Source of the DNA: Sulfurimonas aquatica
GTDB lineage: Bacteria; Campylobacterota; Campylobacteria; Campylobacterales; Sulfurimonadaceae
Assembly (NCBI RefSeq): GCF_017357825.1
Contig: NZ_CP046072.1
Coordinates: 1,426,001-1,490,000, forward strand
Length of the DNA stretch: 64,000 nt
Direction: 5' to 3'
The position numbers and the translations under genes were made by a program. A model generated the notes under the pieces. It was given only the letters and a program-made list of their open reading frames with translations. It ran no database searches and was not told where the DNA came from. Of this stretch, positions 44,088-54,197 are shown one piece after another. How positions within the stretch are numbered: the first letter of the stretch is position 1; each line of letters begins with the position of its first letter.

Positions 44088-46574
44088 ATGCTAAAAAATC
44101 TATACCATAGATATCTACTAAAATATCCAATATTTTTTCTATCTATAGTTGGTATATTCTTCTTAGTAATGATTACGTTTGCACTCAAGCTCGAGATAGA
44201 TGCTAGTGCAGAGACTTTACTACTTCAAGATGATAAAGATTTACAATACTCTAGAGAAGTTTCTAAGCGATTTGAAGCACCAGACTTTCTTGTTGTAACA
44301 TACACTATTGAAGATGATCTGTTAAGCCAAGAAAACATTGCAAATATAAAAAGTTTGAGCCAAGAGATTCAAACACTTGAAATCGTAGAGTCTATAAACT
44401 CTATAATTAACGTACCACTACTACAAAGCCCGCCCAGACCAATTAAAGAGCTACTTAAAAACATACCAACGCTGCAATCGCAAAACATTGATAAACAATT
44501 AGCAAAACATGAGTTCTTAAACAGCACCATATATAAAGAGAATCTAGTTAGTCCAGACTTTAAAACAACCGCCCTATCCCTAAATCTAAAAAGAGATGAT
44601 AAGTATTTTACTCTTATGCAAAATAGAGATAAGTTTATAGAACTACAAAAGCAAAAAATTTTAAGTGAAGAAGAAAAAGAGAGTTTTAAAGATGCTTCAC
44701 TAAAGCTAAAAAAATATAGAGACTTCATAAGAGAAAAAAACCATAACTCAATAGTAAAAATCAGATCCATATTGGAGAATTTTCAACTTCAACATAATGA
44801 GGTCAAACTTCACTTAGGTGGAGTGGATATGATTGCTGATGACATGGTCAGCTTTGTAAAGTATGATTTAAGAACTTTTGGATTTGTAATTGTCCTATTG
44901 CTCGTAGTGGTTTTATATATACTTCTTAAAAAAATGCGATGGGTGGCGATAGCACTTTCTATATGTGTCGTTTCTCTTATCGTAACAAGTGGTTTTTTAG
45001 GTCTTTTTGGATGGGAAATTACTATCGTATCCTCTAACTTCATCTCACTGCAGTTAATAATGAACATGTCACTAGTAGTTCATCTCATTGTCAAATATAA
45101 AGAACTATATTTTAAACATCCTAGTGAGTCACAAAAAAATCTAATAATAAACTCAACTACCTCAATGCTTAAACCATCATTTTTTGTCGTGATTACTACT
45201 ATGGCTGGTTTTAGTTCTTTAGTATTTAGCAATATATTACCAATTATAAACTTTGGATGGATGATGAGCGTCGGGATAGTTGTATCGCTAATCACGACTT
45301 TTATATTGTTTCCAATACTACTAATATTTTTCAAGAAACATGAAGTTGGAGACTCTACTAAGAATGACGCTCTATTTACCTCTAAAATAGCCCATATTGC
45401 TTACAACTATAAAAAGAGCATACTAGGAATGACTGTAGCTGTAGTTCTATTTTCACTAACGGGTGCATATCAACTAAAGGTTGAAAATAGTTTTATAGAC
45501 TACTTCAAGCAAGATACGCAAATATATCAGGGCATGGCAGTTATAGATAGAAAACTTGGCGGTACAACACCACTTGATATTATATTAACTTTTAAAGAAG
45601 ATAGTGAAACTCTAGAGCCTAAGGCAGATACAGAAGAGGAGTCATATGATGAACTAGATGAGTTTCTTGATGAATTTGAAGAGAGTGAAAGTGATAAAGA
45701 ACGCTATTGGTTTACGCAGACGAAGATGCAAAAAATAAAAGAAGTTCATGAGTACTTAGATTCACTAGAGCCTATAGGAAAAGTGTTGTCTTTAGCTACC
45801 GTTAGTGAAACCTTAAAAACACTAAATGATGGTAAAGAAGCGGATGGTTTAACATTAGCGCTTTTATATAAAGAGTTGCCTCAGGAGTTTAAAAAGATAA
45901 TACTATCGCCTTATGTAGATATTCAAAACAATCAGGTAAGAATAAGCACAAGATTAATTGATTCAATGCCAGATTTACAAAGAGATCAACTACTCAAAAA
46001 AATTGATAAAGATCTTCAAGAGATACTCAATCCAAAGTACGTAGAGTACAAGATGTCAAATATTTTAGTTATGTATAACAATATGCTTCAATCACTTTTT
46101 GATTCGCAAATAAAGACTATTGGCATCGTTCTCATACTACTCTTTGTAATGTTCCTAATCCTCTTTAGAAGCCTAAAAGTAGCCACTATCGCGATAATAG
46201 TAAACAGCATCCCAGTAAGCGTTATTTTTGGATTTATGGGATGGATTAATATCCCGCTAGATATGATGACTATTACAATTGCGGCTATTAGCATAGGGAT
46301 TGCAGTTGATGACACCATACACTATATTCATAGATTTACTTTAGAGTATAAACAAAGCAATAATATTAAAACGTCTATTTTTAATTCGCATGCGAGTATA
46401 GGAACGGCGATGTTTTATACCTCGAGCATCATTATGATTGGATTTTCCATTCTTGTGCTATCGAACTTTATCCCAACTATCTATTTTGGCTTACTAACTA
46501 TGCTAGCAATGTTTATGGCAATTGCGTCAGACCTTTTGCTTCTGCCTGTTTTACTTCTCTTATTCGGCATTTAA
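44088..46574 (+). CDS. RND/MMPL-family exporter linked to mlaA-mlaC
   Basis: 828 residues with the duplicated RND layout: TM1 (~15-33), a periplasmic domain, a five-helix bundle (~258-415), TM7 (~440), a second periplasmic domain and a final five-helix bundle (~665-826). ISIGIAVDDTIHYIHRF carries the conserved Asp-Asp of the proton pathway. An acidic insert (DELDEFLDEFEESESDKE) lies in the second periplasmic domain. It belongs to the predicted-exporter/HpnN-like group. Being third in an operon with mlaA and mlaC, it may power or receive lipid transport in place of MlaFEDB, none of which is encoded here. Confidence 0.85.
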   Translation: MLKNLYHRYLLKYPIFFLSIVGIFFLVMITFALKLEIDASAETLLLQDDKDLQYSREVSKRFEAPDFLVVTYTIEDDLLSQENIANIKSLSQEIQTLEIVESINSIINVPLLQSPPRPIKELLKNIPTLQSQNIDKQLAKHEFLNSTIYKENLVSPDFKTTALSLNLKRDDKYFTLMQNRDKFIELQKQKILSEEEKESFKDASLKLKKYRDFIREKNHNSIVKIRSILENFQLQHNEVKLHLGGVDMIADDMVSFVKYDLRTFGFVIVLLLVVVLYILLKKMRWVAIALSICVVSLIVTSGFLGLFGWEITIVSSNFISLQLIMNMSLVVHLIVKYKELYFKHPSESQKNLIINSTTSMLKPSFFVVITTMAGFSSLVFSNILPIINFGWMMSVGIVVSLITTFILFPILLIFFKKHEVGDSTKNDALFTSKIAHIAYNYKKSILGMTVAVVLFSLTGAYQLKVENSFIDYFKQDTQIYQGMAVIDRKLGGTTPLDIILTFKEDSETLEPKADTEEESYDELDEFLDEFEESESDKERYWFTQTKMQKIKEVHEYLDSLEPIGKVLSLATVSETLKTLNDGKEADGLTLALLYKELPQEFKKIILSPYVDIQNNQVRISTRLIDSMPDLQRDQLLKKIDKDLQEILNPKYVEYKMSNILVMYNNMLQSLFDSQIKTIGIVLILLFVMFLILFRSLKVATIAIIVNSIPVSVIFGFMGWINIPLDMMTITIAAISIGIAVDDTIHYIHRFTLEYKQSNNIKTSIFNSHASIGTAMFYTSSIIMIGFSILVLSNFIPTIYFGLLTMLAMFMAIASDLLLLPVLLLLFGI

Positions 46575-46615
46575 CTCACCAAAAGATATCTCTTCAAAGT
46601 CCAGGCTTGAGCATA

Positions 46616-46912
46616 TCAATTACATAAACACTCATATTGACTGTTAAGTACTTCCTTGCCATTGAAGGCTACAGAACAAGATTTATCGCTATCGGGTGCT
46701 AAGTTAAACCCCGCTCTGTTTCCTTCATAGTTCTCGTTTGAACGGCAGATAGATAAAGCGTTTCCATTTTTATGCACTCCCGATATCACTGGCGACTTAT
46801 TGGCGTCTGAACAAGCTTTAGCACAACTTTTTCCATACGAAGAGACCCACTCTAACGCAGATGCCGAGCTTACTATAAACATAGATAGGACAATAGTAGA
46901 TATGATTTTCAT
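46616..46912 (-). CDS. Small secreted six-cysteine protein
   Basis: 98 residues: a signal peptide (MKIISTIVLSMFIVSSASA) and a mature part of ~79 residues with six Cys (GKSCAKAC, LSICRS, KSCSVAF, YECLC), probably three disulfides. I do not recognise a family. Monocistronic, with a stop convergent to the RND gene. Confidence 0.65.
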   Translation of the reverse strand: MKIISTIVLSMFIVSSASALEWVSSYGKSCAKACSDANKSPVISGVHKNGNALSICRSNENYEGNRAGFNLAPDSDKSCSVAFNGKEVLNSQYECLCN

Positions 46913-47000
46913 AAAACACTCCTCTGTATTTGTATTATTATTACTTATAAATCATACATATTTTATCTGAGTATAATTAAATTAAACCTTTTTAAGTGTT

Positions 47001-47492
47001 TTAAATATAAGTTTGCAATTTATCATAATCTTCTTGTGACAAATTTTCAACACTCTCTTTATCTATAATTTGAACACCTGTAATATCCTTGTTATCAGCA
47101 TTTTCACGTAAGTACTTTACTGCAAGTTTTCCTTTAGCAAAAACTTCATGCTTTATAATTTGACCAAATGCGTTATAAGTTAGGTTTTCCCCATGTAACT
47201 TGCCATTATCGTACATCTTACTGCTTTTCACAGTCGCGTTAGCTTTTGATATGAAGTACTTTATCTCTTCACCTTGTCTCTTATCGTCTACAAAATGTTC
47301 TATCTTTGACATAACGCCTTGAGGTGTAGTATGCTTAACTTTTTTAATCCCATCTTTTAAATAAATAAGTTCTCTAACATAAGCGTCTTTTGCGTCATAA
47401 AAGTGCTTTGTAACAAATGTGTCACCATCATCATAAGTTTCAGTTTGTATGTTTCTGCTTGGGTATTTTGTAATCTTGTGGTTTTCTTTCAT
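47001..47492 (-). CDS. MORN-like repeat (YwqK-type) protein
   Basis: 163 residues with degenerate repeats of the form Y-x-(D/N)-G-x-x-H/x-G-E-x-x-x-Y (TYDDGDTFVTKHFYDAKD, MYDNGKLHGENLTYNAFGQI), which are typical of the 'YwqK antitoxin' / MORN-2 family. Despite that name, no toxin partner is adjacent, and I infer only a repeat-protein fold. No signal peptide. Confidence 0.65.
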   Translation of the reverse strand: MKENHKITKYPSRNIQTETYDDGDTFVTKHFYDAKDAYVRELIYLKDGIKKVKHTTPQGVMSKIEHFVDDKRQGEEIKYFISKANATVKSSKMYDNGKLHGENLTYNAFGQIIKHEVFAKGKLAVKYLRENADNKDITGVQIIDKESVENLSQEDYDKLQTYI

Positions 47493-47574
47493 GCTCTTCC
47501 TTATATGAGAGAATTGTAGCGCAATGCAGGGACTAAGAGCTTAAAACAGAATAATATAAAGTATAATACCTCAT

Positions 47575-50091
47575 ATGAAAAATCTACCAATACATGAAGT
47601 CTTAGAAGATCTAAAAAGCTCCCTTAACACCAACAGTACTCTTATCTTACAGGCCCCTCCTGGAGCGGGAAAAAGTACTGCTGTACCCATATCTTTACTA
47701 AAAGAGGCTTGGCTTGGCGATAAAATAATCATCATGCTGGAACCAAGACGAGTGGCCGCTCGTATGGTTGCCACTCAAATGGCAAGACTTTTAGGAGAAG
47801 ATGTTGGACAGAGCATAGGTTATCAAGTAAAGATGGATAGCTCTTACACCAAGCAGACTAAGATTTTAGTTGTTACAGAAGGCATCTTAGTCCGTAAACT
47901 CCAAAGTAATCAAACTCTAGATGATGTTGCCATGATTATCTTTGATGAGTTTCATGAGAGAAGCATTCATACTGATTTGTCTTTAGCTCTCTCCTTACAA
48001 GTTCAAGAACTTCTTCGTGATGATTTAAAAATCTTAATCATGTCTGCAACGCTAAACGCAGACGCAATTTCTTCTTTACTTGGAAGCGTTCCCATTATCA
48101 CTTCAAAAGGAAAAATGTATGACATAGAGAATATCTACTTAGATATCAAGACTAAGCAGCCTGATTCTAGGTCTTTAAACAGTTTACTCTTAAACACGAC
48201 ACTTAAAGCCCTAAAAGAGAACGATGGAGATATTTTAGTTTTTCTAGCTGGCGTTAAAGAGATAAAAAACTTACAGGGTGCGCTTTTGAGCTCTTCGCTA
48301 GATAAAGATATATTAGTACTGCCCCTCTACTCTTCTCTTTCAAAGAGCGAGCAAGACAAGGCCATAAACAAATCCTCTAAACGCAAGATAATCCTTAGCA
48401 CAAACATCGCTCAAACTTCCCTTACGATAGAAGGCGTAAAAGTTGTTATAGACTCTGGTTTAGAGAAACAATCACGATATAACTACTCAAGCGCGATGGA
48501 TCATTTAGACTTGGCATTTATCTCAAAAGATGCGGCTACTCAAAGAGCTGGTCGAGCTGGTCGTTTATCAGAAGGAAGATGTTACAGACTTTGGCATGAA
48601 GCGAAAATACTCCAACAATCTACAAAACCTGAAATACTCAGAGCAGACTTAACTTCACTCATCTTGGATTTGGCATTATGGGGAGTGGATGATTTTTCAG
48701 AGTTAAAGTTCTTAGATATTCCAAATCACAATGTCATCCAAGAGTCTAAAGAAGTATTAAAAGAACTTGCCATGCTAAATGACTCCCTTAAAATAACGAG
48801 CTTTGGAAAAGACGCGCTAAGTCTTGGTCTACATCCTCGCTTTGCTTACATGATTTTAAAAGCTAATGATTTAGGCTTTGCATATGAAGCCTGCCTTTTA
48901 GCGTCTCTATTAGGTGAAAAAGACATTTTCAAAAACTCTCAAAAAGATAGCGACATATACTCAAGGTTTATACATCTTTTAGAAAAAGATTTTGATAGTG
49001 AGTATATAAACAGATTCAAGGCCAAAGAGGTTATAACTGGCGCGGAGTTTTTTTACAAGAAACTAAAGAGCGTTAAAAGCGTAGCGAAAAAGAGCAGCTC
49101 ATTTAATGAAGATATACTGAGCGTTTTACTTCTTTTTGCATATCCAGATAGACTGGCTCGACAGCGCTTGAAAAACGACAACAAGTACATACTCAGTAAT
49201 GGCAAAGGCGCGATACTTCACGTTGAAGATTCATTGTTTAATCAAGAGTTATTGGTTGTAGCAAACCTAAATGCGCACGATAGAGACTCTGTTATAAATC
49301 TAGCACTTAGTATATCAATGGCGGAGATAGAAAAGTATTTTTCTGATTTTCTTGTTAAAAAAGAGTCTATCAGTTATAACAAAGAAGCTAAAAAATTTGA
49401 CGTTAGAGAGAGTACTTACTTTTTACAACTGCCACTTCATTCAAAACCAAGTCAGCCTTCAAAAAAACAAGACTTTAAAAAACTGCTTTTAGCACTTGTT
49501 AAAAAAGAGGGTTTAGAGATTTTGACTTGGAGTAAAAAGGCCACAAGCTTAAGAGATAGAGTAAACTTTTTAAATCATCATCAAGAGTTTGTAGACTTTA
49601 GCGATGAGAGACTACTTAAGAGACTCGATACTTGGCTAGAGCCTTATCTCTCAGGCATAACGACTATAAAAGCGTTAGAAGCCTTAGACACACACGCTAT
49701 GCTGTTATCTCTTCTATCATGGGAAGAACAAAAGCTTTTAGAGACTATGGCTCCCTTAAGTATCAAAGTCCCTAGTGGCTCCAACATACACATAGATTAT
49801 TCTGATTATGAAAAACCATCCATGAGCGTAAAAATACAAGAAGTTTTTGGACTTCATGAAACGCCAAAAGTACTTAACAACACTTTAGCATTACAAATTC
49901 ATCTCTTAACGCCAGCTATGACGCCCATGCAGATAACATACGATTTAAAAAGCTTTTGGGAAAACTCATATGCCGAAGTTAGAAAAGAAGTAAGAGGGAA
50001 ATATAAACGCCACTACTGGCCAGAGGACCCTTTTGAGGCGATAGCCACCAGTAAGACTAAAAAACATATGATGAGAGAGTTAAAAGAGTAA
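47575..50091 (+). CDS. hrpB: ATP-dependent helicase HrpB
   Basis: An 838-residue DEAH-type helicase: Walker A QAPPGAGKSTAVP (~26-38), DEFHERS as the Walker B/DEAH variant specific to HrpB, MSATLN, the motif VI QRAGRAGRLSEGRCYRLW, and the C-terminal HrpB domain (KRHYWPEDPFEAIATSK). Its cellular role is poorly defined in bacteria. The 82-base gap upstream of the start separates it from the divergent YwqK-type gene. Confidence 0.95.
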   Translation: MKNLPIHEVLEDLKSSLNTNSTLILQAPPGAGKSTAVPISLLKEAWLGDKIIIMLEPRRVAARMVATQMARLLGEDVGQSIGYQVKMDSSYTKQTKILVVTEGILVRKLQSNQTLDDVAMIIFDEFHERSIHTDLSLALSLQVQELLRDDLKILIMSATLNADAISSLLGSVPIITSKGKMYDIENIYLDIKTKQPDSRSLNSLLLNTTLKALKENDGDILVFLAGVKEIKNLQGALLSSSLDKDILVLPLYSSLSKSEQDKAINKSSKRKIILSTNIAQTSLTIEGVKVVIDSGLEKQSRYNYSSAMDHLDLAFISKDAATQRAGRAGRLSEGRCYRLWHEAKILQQSTKPEILRADLTSLILDLALWGVDDFSELKFLDIPNHNVIQESKEVLKELAMLNDSLKITSFGKDALSLGLHPRFAYMILKANDLGFAYEACLLASLLGEKDIFKNSQKDSDIYSRFIHLLEKDFDSEYINRFKAKEVITGAEFFYKKLKSVKSVAKKSSSFNEDILSVLLLFAYPDRLARQRLKNDNKYILSNGKGAILHVEDSLFNQELLVVANLNAHDRDSVINLALSISMAEIEKYFSDFLVKKESISYNKEAKKFDVRESTYFLQLPLHSKPSQPSKKQDFKKLLLALVKKEGLEILTWSKKATSLRDRVNFLNHHQEFVDFSDERLLKRLDTWLEPYLSGITTIKALEALDTHAMLLSLLSWEEQKLLETMAPLSIKVPSGSNIHIDYSDYEKPSMSVKIQEVFGLHETPKVLNNTLALQIHLLTPAMTPMQITYDLKSFWENSYAEVRKEVRGKYKRHYWPEDPFEAIATSKTKKHMMRELKE

Positions 50092-50093
50092 GC

Positions 50094-50525
50094 TTATCTA
50101 ATTAGGTGTTTTAGTATATCAACAACTTGTGGTTCAGACTCTACAACTGCAGATGCGGCACCGTCAATCTCTTTAAGCGCGTGTATAAACTCTTGGGGAT
50201 GAATAACGATTAACTTCTTATCTAGAGCAGCTGCATAACCAGCGTCAAACGCGGCATTCCACTGTTTGTACTTCTCACCAAACTTTACAACTACTATATC
50301 AGCATGTTTAATGTAAGTATGACTTCGCATAGAGTTTATTTTTGCGCTTACATGGTCATTGTAGAAGTTATTCTCTTGGTCTCCAACTACATTTTTACCT
50401 ATGTCATCGCTACTTGCATGGTCATGTTCTGGCGTTAAAAACTCTATATCATAACCTTCACAACCTCTTATGATTGATTCTCTCCAGTTAGAATGAATTT
50501 CCCCTGCTAAATATACTGTATACAC
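50094..50525 (-). CDS. ytoQ: YtoQ-family protein
   Basis: 143 residues beginning MYTVYLAGEIHSNWR with LTPEHDHASSDDIG, VVKFGEKYKQWNAAFDAGYAA and VIHPQEFIHALKEID. This is the YtoQ family, with a nucleoside 2-deoxyribosyltransferase-like fold. Substrate unknown. It lies 24 bases after the GGDEF/EAL gene. Confidence 0.88.
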   Translation of the reverse strand: MYTVYLAGEIHSNWRESIIRGCEGYDIEFLTPEHDHASSDDIGKNVVGDQENNFYNDHVSAKINSMRSHTYIKHADIVVVKFGEKYKQWNAAFDAGYAAALDKKLIVIHPQEFIHALKEIDGAASAVVESEPQVVDILKHLIR

Positions 50526-50549
50526 ATTTTTTCCTTTTTATATTTTTGT

Positions 50550-52157
50550 TTATGAAATTATATAATCTAGCTCGCGTTTGGAGTTATTAATAGAAGGCTT
50601 ATCTATATAAAAACCCTGAGAGTAGTCTATCCCCAACTCTTTGACTTTATCCATCACTACGCTTGAGTGGACAAACTCAGCAACAGTTTTAATACCGAGT
50701 TTTTTCGCAAAACTCACTATTGTCTCGACTACTAAAAGCGCTGATTTATCGACATCTATGTCTTTTATGAGTGAGCCATCTATTTTAATATACTGAGCTT
50801 TTATCTGAATGAGATACGAGAAGTTAGAGTACCCACTACCAAAGTCATCTATAGCCACCTTAGCGCCATAGCGTTTAAGTTCTGTGATAAAACGCTCAAC
50901 TCTTTGAAAATCTTCAACCGACTCAGATTCAAGCAGTTCAAAGGTAACGCGAGATGCTGCTTTGAAGTTTTTTACTTTTTCAAGTATAAAGTTAAAAATT
51001 TCACTACTCATAATGTCTTCTATTGAGAGGTTAATGTTAAACTCCATATCACTATCTTTAAATGCTTCAAATGACTTGTCTATCATCTGTTTTGTTATTT
51101 CATTATAGATTTTTATTTTCTTAGCAATAGGGATAAAAAGAACGGGAGAGAGAACTTTCTCATCTTTATCGATGAGACGGGCTAAACACTCATACTTAAC
51201 TATTTTAGATGTTTTGTTATCTATTATCGCTTGAAAATAGGGAACAATTCTAGACTCCTTTACTGCTTCTCTTACAATTTCTGAGAGTTCAATGTTTCGT
51301 TCGTAGTCATTTTCAAAGTTCATTCTATCTTCATATATCCAAAAAGGCACACCAATTTGTTTTGCATAGTTTAATGCCATTGAGACTTTTGAGAATATTT
51401 TTTCGTTATCTATGCTTGAAGAGGATGCCATAGTAAAATCAACAAATATCTTACTTTTTTGATGCATAACAAAAAAAGAGTTTATCTTCTTGTACAGTTC
51501 ATTTAGGTAGAGTTTCAACTCATAAAAACTCATCTTTTTATCTAAGATAAATCCAAACTCAGCGCCAGAGAGTCTGTAAATTTTATACTCTGTTATAGTT
51601 TTACTTAGGTATTTTGAAATCTCTTCTATTACATAGTCACCTATAACAAAGCCATAGAAGTTGTTTATAGTTGCAAAATTATCTATCTTTATTAGGACAA
51701 GTCCATACTCATCATCTACTTGCATATCTTTTCTGAGTTGGTAAACGTTTGGAAGAGACGTTAGCTGATCTGTAAAGAACTTGCCAAAAAGTTGCGTTCT
51801 ACACTTATTTGCTATCTCATCTTTATTTATATACTCAAGATACATCTCATTTAGAACAACATCTATGGTTGCAGTCTCATCACAAACACTGTTGCTAGAA
51901 AACATCGTTAAAGAGGTATTTACTTTGTCATCATGTTTCATTAGTGTGATATATATATCAGAAGGTAAACGCGAAAGTTCTTTTTTGAGGGTTTGCACTA
52001 AAACTGTATTATGAATATAGGAAGATATATGGATAACATTACTACTCTTTATCAATTTTTCAACTTCACGAACTACAGAAAATACCTCACTTGAAGATGA
52101 GAGTGAAAAGTTATTTATTTTAAATCCATCAATCTCTTCACTCATACTTTTCTCCAT
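50550..52157 (-). CDS. Degenerate GGDEF / EAL-domain protein (probable c-di-GMP phosphodiesterase)
   Basis: 535 residues: an N-terminal ~120-residue sensor-like region without TM, a GGDEF domain (~125-275) whose signature is SGAEF, so probably not a cyclase, and an EAL domain (~290-530). The EAL signature reads ECL but the catalytic residues are visible: NINLSIEDI, ELLESES, IDDFGSGYSNFSYL, KIDGSLIKD and the terminal GIDYSQGFYIDKP. I therefore predict an active c-di-GMP phosphodiesterase modulated by the GGDEF-like domain. Confidence 0.88.
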   Translation of the reverse strand: MEKSMSEEIDGFKINNFSLSSSSEVFSVVREVEKLIKSSNVIHISSYIHNTVLVQTLKKELSRLPSDIYITLMKHDDKVNTSLTMFSSNSVCDETATIDVVLNEMYLEYINKDEIANKCRTQLFGKFFTDQLTSLPNVYQLRKDMQVDDEYGLVLIKIDNFATINNFYGFVIGDYVIEEISKYLSKTITEYKIYRLSGAEFGFILDKKMSFYELKLYLNELYKKINSFFVMHQKSKIFVDFTMASSSSIDNEKIFSKVSMALNYAKQIGVPFWIYEDRMNFENDYERNIELSEIVREAVKESRIVPYFQAIIDNKTSKIVKYECLARLIDKDEKVLSPVLFIPIAKKIKIYNEITKQMIDKSFEAFKDSDMEFNINLSIEDIMSSEIFNFILEKVKNFKAASRVTFELLESESVEDFQRVERFITELKRYGAKVAIDDFGSGYSNFSYLIQIKAQYIKIDGSLIKDIDVDKSALLVVETIVSFAKKLGIKTVAEFVHSSVVMDKVKELGIDYSQGFYIDKPSINNSKRELDYIIS

Positions 52158-52263
52158 AAATTAAAATAGTATTTAAGTATAGTAGCATAATTCCAAATTG
52201 TAAAGTATAGTTTAACCACACTTTCAATATACTCTCATATATTTTTTATTGTGGTGGTAGAAG

Positions 52264-52920
52264 TTGAAATCTTTCCAAAATCTTATTCTTCTTCAAAACC
52301 TTTATAGGCTCAAGGCTATAGGTTTTGAGTATATAGACCATTTTAATATTAATGAAAAAAGAAACTATGAAACGCCACATAGCATTAGTGAGTTGGCATC
52401 AAATATTTCATCGTGTCATCTTTGTGATTTAAGTAAATCAAGAACGCAGAGCATGAGTGGTTTTGGAAATGAAAACGCGGACTTAATGATAATAGACTTT
52501 AGTGTTTCACAGTCGCAGGATTCTACAAATTCATATTATGCTGCAAGATCAGGAGAGACTTTAAAAAACATGATTGAGAATGTACTCAAACTTAGCATAG
52601 ATGATGTTTTTTTAACACATGAGGTAAAATGCAAGCCATTAAATGCAAATGTACCCTCACCTTCTGAGTATAATTCTTGTAAGAACTATCTATTTTCACA
52701 GATTAAATTTATTCAACCAAAAGTCATTGTTACTCTTGGCGAAGACGCTTACTCAAACCTGACTGGTGATAACAGTAGTTTTGACAACGCAAGAGGACAC
52801 GTGATAGATTTTGGGGAGTCAAAACTCATCCCAATATATCATCCTCAATATCTACTGAGAAACCCAGACTTAAAAAAAACGACCTTAAATGATCTAAAAA
52901 CCATCAAGAGCTGCTTATGA
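52264..52920 (+). CDS. Uracil-DNA glycosylase superfamily (family 4-like) protein
   Basis: 218 residues with the four cluster Cys of iron-sulfur UDGs (CHLC at 51-54, VKCKP, NSCKNY), VIVTLGEDAYSNLTG and the C-terminal IPIYHPQYLLRNP. The first catalytic motif, normally GExPG-x-x-E-D, reads IIDFSVSQSQDS, so uracil excision is uncertain. The start is a TTG. It overlaps the next gene's ATG by four bases. Confidence 0.8.
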   Translation: MKSFQNLILLQNLYRLKAIGFEYIDHFNINEKRNYETPHSISELASNISSCHLCDLSKSRTQSMSGFGNENADLMIIDFSVSQSQDSTNSYYAARSGETLKNMIENVLKLSIDDVFLTHEVKCKPLNANVPSPSEYNSCKNYLFSQIKFIQPKVIVTLGEDAYSNLTGDNSSFDNARGHVIDFGESKLIPIYHPQYLLRNPDLKKTTLNDLKTIKSCL

Positions 52921-54185
52921 AAAAACTATTATTTTTACTTCTCCCTGTTTTTATGTTTGCTCAGAGTTTTATGCTCTCAAACATTCCACTTCCAAAGACC
53001 TATATACAAAATCTAGACCCATACGAGTGTGATCAACTCTGTCTACAAGATTTTTTAGATAACGATATGATATTTTCTTTTCTCGCTCATGCTAAAGAGA
53101 AACTCCAAGACGAAAAGCAAAATGAGACGAGAGTTATGCTTGTCTCTATCTTAAACTTAGGCTCTTTTAGAACTGGAAAAACATTTAAAGTTGCTATCTT
53201 ACTTCCTTATAAAAAGATAGGAAAGTATGCCTCTTCAACTACTAATGCAACCTTTGCTTACCTTATCACTAAAAGCCATCCTTTTATGTTAAAAAGCTAC
53301 AAGATAGAGAGTGAAGAGAGTTTGGACATTCAAAAAGCCTTAGAGCAGATTCAAGCTGATGGATTTGAGTATATTATCGCCCCGCTAACGATGCAAGGAG
53401 CAGAGAATATAGCTGAAATAGATCCGCAAATAAATATTTACTTTCCAACCATCAATAAAAATGATATGAATACATCATCACCTTTTCTCTCATTTGGTGC
53501 TATTGATTATATGGCACAAAGCAAGGCTCTTTTAAAAGAGTCTGTTTCACCTCTTGTAATATTTTCTGACAAGTCGTCTGTTGGTAAAAAACTCTCTACC
53601 TATCAATATAAACAATTTTTTACAGAAGATGAAGTTGACTTGAATGATACAGATCAATCTCTATATATAGATGTAACTGAAGATGAAAATTTAGAAGAAG
53701 AGATAGAAAAAAAAGCTATACAATACTACATATCTAAACGCACAACAAATATAGAGTCCCATCTTAAAGAGAATGAAAAAATCGTAAACGGTTCATTTTT
53801 TATAAACACGCCTATCATCAAAACAGGGATGATAATGTCACAGCTGACACTTTATGATGTAAACGCGACAAATGTTCTCTCTACTCAGATAAACTACGAC
53901 CCTCTACTACTATCTATGACCCAGTATAATGACCGTAAAAATATGATAGTGGCAAACTCCATTACAGAGCATAATAACGTTCTTATTGAGACAAACTCAC
54001 TTCTTGGCAACAACATTGTTTATGACTGGATAAATTATAGCACTACTGTTGGAATTGATTACTTTTATAGTTTATCAACGAATGAGCAAAGAGCATATAG
54101 TATCAGAGTAGAAGACAATCAGATGCAGTATACGACTGAACTACTCAAGCCAAAAGCGTCAAAGTTTGTAAAGTACTCTCAATAG
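52917..54185 (+). CDS. Periplasmic hypothetical protein, type-1 binding-protein-like fold
   Basis: 422 residues with a signal peptide (MKKLLFLLLPVFMFA). The middle part (FKVAILLPYKKIGKYASS ... IQKALEQIQADGFEYIIAPL ... PLVIFSDKSSVGKKL) has the alternating beta-alpha look of type 1 periplasmic binding proteins and LpoA-like penicillin-binding-protein activators. I do not recognise a named family. It is coupled to the glycosylase-like gene but probably unrelated in function. Confidence 0.6.
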   Translation: MKKLLFLLLPVFMFAQSFMLSNIPLPKTYIQNLDPYECDQLCLQDFLDNDMIFSFLAHAKEKLQDEKQNETRVMLVSILNLGSFRTGKTFKVAILLPYKKIGKYASSTTNATFAYLITKSHPFMLKSYKIESEESLDIQKALEQIQADGFEYIIAPLTMQGAENIAEIDPQINIYFPTINKNDMNTSSPFLSFGAIDYMAQSKALLKESVSPLVIFSDKSSVGKKLSTYQYKQFFTEDEVDLNDTDQSLYIDVTEDENLEEEIEKKAIQYYISKRTTNIESHLKENEKIVNGSFFINTPIIKTGMIMSQLTLYDVNATNVLSTQINYDPLLLSMTQYNDRKNMIVANSITEHNNVLIETNSLLGNNIVYDWINYSTTVGIDYFYSLSTNEQRAYSIRVEDNQMQYTTELLKPKASKFVKYSQ

Positions 54186-54197
54186 ATAATTACATAC

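Noticed and set aside
47001-47492. A toxin-antitoxin system, from the YwqK antitoxin family name
   Set aside because: No toxin-like gene is adjacent; the name comes from a loosely annotated repeat family.
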